Assembly: GCA_030063045.1 (NCBI GenBank)
Contig: JAQSEB010000015.1
Span: 1,178,001 to 1,242,000, forward strand
Source of the DNA: Pratylenchus scribneri
Lineage: Eukaryota; Nematoda; Chromadorea; Rhabditida; Pratylenchidae
Reading direction: 5' to 3'
DNA: 64,000 nt
Positions 59,589-64,000 of the stretch are shown here, piece by piece. The first letter of the stretch is position 1. Each line of letters starts with the position of its first letter. Position numbers and translations under genes: made by a program. The notes beneath the pieces are model-generated. The model saw only the letters and a program-made list of their open reading frames with translations. It had not been told where the DNA came from and searched no databases.

Positions 59589-59939
59589 ATGTCCGTCCGA
59601 ATTCCGAAATATATTTACTCAAATTCCAAGTTTTTAAAACAATTGAATAAGATGAAATCTGAGAAAAGTTTACGACAATTATTGAAAAAGGCAAATACAC
59701 AAGAATTGCTTGCTATATGCGAAATATGTCTCAATATTGTCTCATCTATAATCGTTTTGACCAAACGCCAGAAGAAGCAGCTTTTACCCTATGCCGATTT
59801 TGTTCGCCGAATCAGCCGTATAAAAACAGAGAGAGGTGCGAGAAAATTCATTATTCAAAAAGGAACAGGAGCCGGAACTCATTTTTTTGCAGCATTATTG
59901 GCTCCAATTTTAACAAGAATATTATTCGATGGCGAATAA
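59589..59939 (+). CDS. Small Polinton protein with hydrophobic C-terminus (~116 residues)
   Basis: Starts at ATG 59589; an upstream in-frame ATG at 59565 would add eight residues. It is basic and helical, with RQLLKKANTQELLAICEICL and a KRQKKQLLPYADF motif. It ends with RKFIIQKGTGAGTHFFAALL then APILTRILF, a Gly-rich turn followed by a hydrophobic segment. Similar small proteins with this ending recur in Polintons and adintoviruses; a membrane-active or minor capsid role is usually guessed. Its last 11 bases overlap the start of the next gene. The region LKQLNKMKSEKSLRQLLKKA resembles the 54-residue product at 57560. Confidence 0.65.
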   Translation: MSVRIPKYIYSNSKFLKQLNKMKSEKSLRQLLKKANTQELLAICEICLNIVSSIIVLTKRQKKQLLPYADFVRRISRIKTERGARKFIIQKGTGAGTHFFAALLAPILTRILFDGE

Positions 59940-61178
59940 GCTCATTTTATTACCGGAACAAATTTATCGAGGCCTCGTTTCTACGGATACCGGAGAACCG
60001 AATTTGGATTTTACAAAGAGAGAACTGGATAAAATTCGTCGAGAGAGAAATGAGTCATCGAGGAAAAATATCAAATATAATCAAGAACTTCGCCGTTATC
60101 TAAAATTGAGAAAAGACAGAGAGGATCGACCAATCAAAGTTGAGATAGACAGAGGTGCGCGAATATTAATGAGAAAAGGAGATGAAAATGAAGATTTTGT
60201 AATCGAGAACGAAAGACATCCTCCACCGCCGCCAGCACCACCACCAAGAGAAGAACATGAATGGATGGACGATGATCCTCGTATTCCGATTGAAGAAGAG
60301 GCGTTTGAGTCATTGCCGTCGTCTCCATTACCGTCTCCGCCTTTGATTCCTCCTCAAAATTCTGTTGAGATATTTCATCATGGAAAAGATGAAGAAGAAG
60401 AACCAGCTTTTCCCTCGAGAAGAGGATACAGAATATATCAAATACGGTTTCACAAGTAAGACAAATAGCCAATCAGATCCCGACTCAAATTACATTGCCT
60501 TTTCCTAGTCGAGAACAATTGGCCTTATTGGACACGCCCCAAGATTTCACTTCTTCATTTTCAAATGCTGTGGTAAAGAAGAATAAAAATAGAGGAGTAT
60601 CGAGATATCTTACAGGACCAGAGAAAATAAAAGAAATGATTAAAAATAGACGTACAGGCCCCGTATCCTCACTTTCACGACCGTCTACATTACGAAATTA
60701 TCATTTAATCAATGAAGAATTGGAAGGTCCCTCATCTAATTTGGCTTTACCATCAGCTGTTCGAAAACCTTTGGGTATGTCGACAAAATCAAAGGCCGTG
60801 GCAAAGAAGAAGAAAAATACCAAAGCTGGTCTCGTAGCATTACGTTCTCGTCCATCTGTTATAAGAAATTATGGCTCAATTAGGAGAGAATTGGAAGGAG
60901 GTCCATCAAATTTGGCTTTACCAGAACCATTGGAGCATTCAGCTCTACCTTCATCGTCAATTCAATTGGCTTTGGAGGCGCCCCTTAGACGAAGAGGGCC
61001 AACATCAATGGAGATTTATGGGAGACCTGGAGTCAAATATCGTCGAGATCCGGAATTAATCGAAGTAGTTTCATCCGCTATACGTAGAGAAATGAGGAAG
61101 AGAAAACCGATAGAAGGACTTCCTGCTCCAGGAAAAGAAAAGAAGACAAATCTAGGACAATGGGCTTATCGTAGATAA
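59929..61178 (+). CDS. Polinton accessory protein split by a 53-nt intron (~398 residues)
   Basis: Exon 1 59929-60455 and exon 2 60509-61178, with a consensus donor (CAA|GTAAGA) and acceptor (TTTTCCTAG). Splicing joins exon 1 to the second frame in register. The second frame has no ATG near its start, which supports one gene. Exon 1: MANKLILLPEQIYRGL, a start common in Polinton proteins, a basic helical region, then Pro-rich and acidic stretches. Exon 2 is very basic and has two direct repeats of ~30 residues (RPSTLRNYHLINEELEG and RPSVIRNYGSIRRELEG), each ending SNLALP. High charge suggests nucleic-acid or core association. The start overlaps the end of the preceding gene. Confidence 0.7.
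60456..60508 (+). other. 53-nt GT-AG intron
   Basis: Begins GTAAGA and ends TTTTCCTAG. Its length is not a multiple of three, so retention would end the protein at 60459 with ~176 residues. It matches the short intron size of host genes in this window. Confidence 0.7.
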
Positions 61179-61467
61179 ATGTATATTTTCCCTATTTCCC
61201 CAATGATTGTCCCTTATTTTACTCATTTTATTATTCATTATTTTTTATGGATAAATTCAATTTAATACATCCATCAGGTCAGCATCCATATATCAGACTC
61301 AATCCGGAATTGGTGAAATATCATTTCCGGAAATGGTGTAATAACATTACTGGAATTTGCGTCGACTTCGCCTCGTGATTCCGGAGTTTAGCGTCGGTTA
61401 TCGCCTCGCTACTCCATTCGACTCAATACATTCATTTAATTCACTTCGCTCATTTAGTTGGAGGCAC
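61179..61467. other. Spacer upstream of the capsid genes
   Basis: No gene. Contains TCGCCTCG and TTCCGGAAATGG words and ends in the TATA region. Confidence 0.45.
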
Positions 61468-61476
61468 TATATAAAG
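61468..61476 (+). promoter_or_regulatory. TATA box of the capsid gene pair
   Basis: TATATAAAG, about 45 bp before the ATG at 61515. Confidence 0.55.
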
Positions 61477-61514
61477 GATTAACGAACCGATCATAGCACA
61501 TAAATCATTTTAAA

Positions 61515-61982
61515 ATGGTTCACGAGATATTCGATATAAACTCTATTGTCTTTGACGACTATATTCAGGTCGGAAGAGGATTGGATGAAGCGTTCCCAAT
61601 CTATAGAGGAGGACCTGTCTTCCAAAGAGGAACGGGTATTGGAGATGTTTTTCGCGGAGTATTGAGATTCTTCATGCCCCTAATTCGTCATGCTGGAATG
61701 GCACTTAGAAATGAGGCTTTGAATACAGGACATCGAATAATTGAGCAAGTCAAAGAAGGACAACCATTGCGTCATGCGCTAATTGAAGAAAGCAGGAAGG
61801 GTCTCGAAAATGTCACAGGAGTCAAACAATTTGGAGGCGGCCCATCACCTCGCTATGCGAGAACTATAAAAAGGCGACGACCGAATCCATTATCTCATCA
61901 GACCATCATTAGTTCGGAAATTACGAAACCAATTGTTCATTCAAAGAAAAGGCTCCGCTCCGACGTATTTGGTCTCTACTAA
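61515..61982 (+). CDS. Small Polinton virion-type protein (155 residues)
   Basis: The Gly-rich start (YRGGPVFQRGTGIGDVFRG) is followed by an amphipathic/hydrophobic helix (VLRFFMPLIRHAGMALRNEA), then TGHRIIEQVKEGQPLRHALIEESRKG and a basic tail (RTIKRRRPNP, KKRLRSD). This plan recurs in Polintons next to the capsid gene and recalls adenovirus minor core/capsid proteins, but the equivalence is not secure. It lies 8 nt before the capsid gene, so the pair is almost certainly co-transcribed. Confidence 0.7.
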   Translation: MVHEIFDINSIVFDDYIQVGRGLDEAFPIYRGGPVFQRGTGIGDVFRGVLRFFMPLIRHAGMALRNEALNTGHRIIEQVKEGQPLRHALIEESRKGLENVTGVKQFGGGPSPRYARTIKRRRPNPLSHQTIISSEITKPIVHSKKRLRSDVFGLY

Positions 61983-61990
61983 TAATAAAA

Positions 61991-63307
61991 ATGGCTTTCT
62001 ACAAGATTGATAAGGATAGCGTAAATTCCATAACAAATGCGCTGGATTTCTTTCAAATTCCACCGACAAATGTTACCGTATCCTCAAGCAAAACATTTGA
62101 GATTTTGACCGATAACCCGATTAATGATCCGCCTTATCATTTTAAAATTCATGCCTCCGATAACTATATTGATCCGACAAAAATTTATTTGCTCACCGAA
62201 TTTCGTATTCGTAAGGAGACTCATTTGGGCACTGTTATGACAAATTTAGCAGCTGGAGAGGATGTGGCTCCAATTCAAATGCTTGGCAATACTTTTATGA
62301 ATAATATGAGAGTCTGGATTAATAATCGAGAAATATTCAATTCAAATTCGCTAATGGCCTACAAGACTTATTTTACACATGAGCTCTCATATTCGCCTAC
62401 GGCCAAAATGTGTCATCTGAACGAAGCCGGTTATTATTCAGGAATTAACGACGATTCACTGGAGTCCGGAGCCGGACATGAAGCGAGGAAGGCCCTATTT
62501 GCGGGGAGTAGGACGGCTCAATTCGTTGCCAAGCTCGATGCCGATATCTTTTGTCAACCTCAGTTTCTTCTCAACCAAATTGAAATCGACATTGAGATTC
62601 AACCCAACGATGCGAAATTTTTGCTTGTATCGCCGAATGCTGCCACCACTTATCATTTGGAAATTCAGGCATGTAAATTATATGTAAAGAAATTGTCCTT
62701 AATGGATGGTCTCAGTCTCGATATTGCTCGGAAATTGGAAGAAAAACCTGCCCGTTATGCCGTACGCAAATCAATGATGAAGTCCATGTACATTAGTCCA
62801 GGGCGTTATGAATTCTCAGCAAATATATTTCAAGATCAAGTCCCTCGGCGCATCATCCTTGGACTTGTGGCCAATGCTGACTACGTTGGCCATTTGGCAA
62901 AGAGCCCTTTTAATTTTCAACCATTCGACGTACGAGAAATCTCAATCGTGGCCAATGGACGACAATTCCCTCAAGCTCCATATAATCTGTCTTACACTCA
63001 AAACCGATATATGAGACCGTTTCACGATATGAACGAGGCCATCGGATTCAGTAATACATCTGAGGGAAATGGAATAACTTATGCTCAATATGGGAAAACT
63101 CATTGTATCTACGTCTTCAATTTGACTAATAGCGGCGAGGACACAGGAGGGCTTTTCGATTTGATAAGAAATGGAACGACAGCAGTACATATTCGATTTG
63201 GTACACCTGTACCAGATGGTGGCGTAATGCTCATTGCCATGGGAGAGGCCGACTCATTATTCATGCTCGATAAGAATAGAACAATTACTAGTGATACAAC
63301 TATTTAA
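61991..63307 (+). CDS. mcp: Double-jelly-roll major capsid protein
   Basis: A 438-residue protein with the recurring text of Polinton major capsid proteins: FQIPPTNVTVSSSKTFEIL near the start, a DIFCQPQFLLNQIEIDIEI stretch (~185-203), KLYVKKLSL and RKLEEKPARYAVRK (~225-260), RRIILGLVANADYVG and SPFNFQPFDVREISIVANG (~285-320). Its beta-strand rich layout fits two fused jelly rolls, which trimerise into pseudo-hexameric capsomers. At 438 residues it is somewhat short for the family. The frame is intact. It follows the 155-residue gene by 8 nt and is expressed from that gene's promoter, or by reinitiation or trans-splicing. Confidence 0.85.
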   Translation: MAFYKIDKDSVNSITNALDFFQIPPTNVTVSSSKTFEILTDNPINDPPYHFKIHASDNYIDPTKIYLLTEFRIRKETHLGTVMTNLAAGEDVAPIQMLGNTFMNNMRVWINNREIFNSNSLMAYKTYFTHELSYSPTAKMCHLNEAGYYSGINDDSLESGAGHEARKALFAGSRTAQFVAKLDADIFCQPQFLLNQIEIDIEIQPNDAKFLLVSPNAATTYHLEIQACKLYVKKLSLMDGLSLDIARKLEEKPARYAVRKSMMKSMYISPGRYEFSANIFQDQVPRRIILGLVANADYVGHLAKSPFNFQPFDVREISIVANGRQFPQAPYNLSYTQNRYMRPFHDMNEAIGFSNTSEGNGITYAQYGKTHCIYVFNLTNSGEDTGGLFDLIRNGTTAVHIRFGTPVPDGGVMLIAMGEADSLFMLDKNRTITSDTTI

Positions 63308-63620
63308 TTATTCATATTATATTTTGTATTTATTTTACATATTACTTATTTATTTTACTCATAATAAAATTAATTTTTGTGCAAGTGTATATTAATCATA
63401 CCCCTAGAATCACTTGCATGTCTCTAAAATCATATGCATGTAAAAAGTGTATGTAGAGTTTTGCATATATGCTCATTTTTGTGTAAAATTCCTTGTTAAG
63501 AAAAAACGAATGATCACAAATTTTAGTTAAAAAATATTTATTCATATCATACATGAGTAAATAATTATAATTACTTATAATTGATGAGTAAATATTATCA
63601 GATATAATTAATTGGGTAAA
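63308..63620. other. Convergent-gene spacer
   Basis: AT-rich, no gene. It separates the plus-strand capsid gene from the minus-strand gene at the right edge and contains repeated TTTATTTA and CATGCATG-like words. Confidence 0.45.
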
Positions 63621-64000
63621 TCATTCCATGTCACTTTCTTCCATATCAGCGGCCGCGATATCGGGTAATTCCGCTTCTCTCATTTCCTCTAGTTGTTCTG
63701 GTGTCGGCATTTTTCTTTTGATCTTTTCCTTAATTCGGGTTTTCCTCTCTTCTTTAGTTTCGATAAATGGTGGAGGAGGTAAAGTGTCGGCCGGAGGTGG
63801 GGAAACCAAGGTCTCGGTAGAGGAAGCCAATGGAGGCATGGGTTTTGGCTCTAGTGTATGATGCAAAAATGCAGCAGCTCCGGAGATTAAAGTGAGTAAA
63901 TTATGTAGATCGTCGGGCCAAACTTTCATCGAGGCTATTTCTCCATTTTGGGCTAAATTACTCATATTTTCATTGAAGAGATCGATCTGTTCTTTTGGTA
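63621..64000 (-). CDS. Pro-rich/charged protein, 5' end beyond the window
   Basis: The minus-strand frame ends at 63621 and stays open to the right edge past the ATG at 63965, so that ATG may be internal. The visible ~125 residues have a hydrophobic helix (DDLHNLLTLISGAAAFLHH), a Pro-rich region (SPPPADTLPPPPF), a basic coil (KEERKTRIKEKIKRK) and an acidic end (DMEESDME). Unrecognised; presumably a further Polinton protein. Confidence 0.55.
   Translation of the reverse strand, partial: PKEQIDLFNENMSNLAQNGEIASMKVWPDDLHNLLTLISGAAAFLHHTLEPKPMPPLASSTETLVSPPPADTLPPPPFIETKEERKTRIKEKIKRKMPTPEQLEEMREAELPDIAAADMEESDME

Larger units (their letters stand above)
47570..64000. mobile_element. Maverick/Polinton virus-like DNA transposon (right end outside window)
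   Basis: The gene set is diagnostic of Mavericks/Polintons: protein-primed polymerase B, retroviral-type integrase, adenain-like protease, A32/FtsK-like packaging ATPase, double-jelly-roll capsid protein and small accessory proteins. The left boundary is not fixed. The first ~1.3 kb (47.57-48.95 kb) has no gene and may include the terminal inverted repeat. At least 15 kb of the element is in view, and a gene runs off the right edge. Two genes have in-frame stops; the rest are open, so decay is slight or recent. Confidence 0.9.

Overview
The window looks like nuclear DNA of a small-genome invertebrate, most likely a nematode. It is AT-rich, exons are short, many introns are only about 40-60 nt with TTTCAG or TTTTAG acceptors, and it holds satellites, fold-back elements, an LTR element and a Maverick/Polinton. 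No rRNA, tRNA or CRISPR array was recognised. Species cannot be named from the sequence alone.

Bases 1-29,050 hold a tandem family of multi-exon genes, one on the minus strand at the left edge and seven on the plus strand. Their exons encode PUR-alpha/beta type single-strand nucleic-acid-binding repeats: exons B+C make one PUR-like repeat and exon D a second one. Each begins with a basic, acid-free N-terminus that resembles a mitochondrial presequence. One copy (16,736-22,100) is an intact eight-exon gene with a doubled B-C-D module; others look damaged near the last exon. Two arrays of the same 40-bp satellite in opposite orientation (2,661-5,691 and 29,278-31,617) bracket the seven plus-strand copies. 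Introns and spacers are full of fold-back (MITE-like) elements, some nested three deep.

Bases 31,600-47,570 hold host genes and a retroelement: a two-exon small cysteine-containing secreted protein (minus), the C-terminal part of a CPA2/KHA1-like cation-proton antiporter with two apparent frameshifts (minus), and a signal-peptide gene (plus). Between them is an LTR element of 6.3 kb (38,560-44,862) that encodes only a long gag protein and sits inside an older fold-back element. Its gag reading frame starts inside the 5' LTR.

From about 47.6 kb to the right edge lies most of a Maverick/Polinton, a virus-like DNA transposon. It carries a protein-primed DNA polymerase B, a DDE integrase with chromodomain, an adenain-like protease, an A32-like packaging ATPase, a double-jelly-roll major capsid protein and several smaller structural-type proteins. 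The genes can be read as a replication/integration set (polymerase, integrase) and a virion set (ATPase, protease, capsid and accessory proteins). Most have their own TATA box. Two genes carry in-frame stop codons (polymerase C-terminus; a small signal-anchor membrane protein), and one gene is split by a 53-nt intron. The right end and its terminal repeat lie outside the window.
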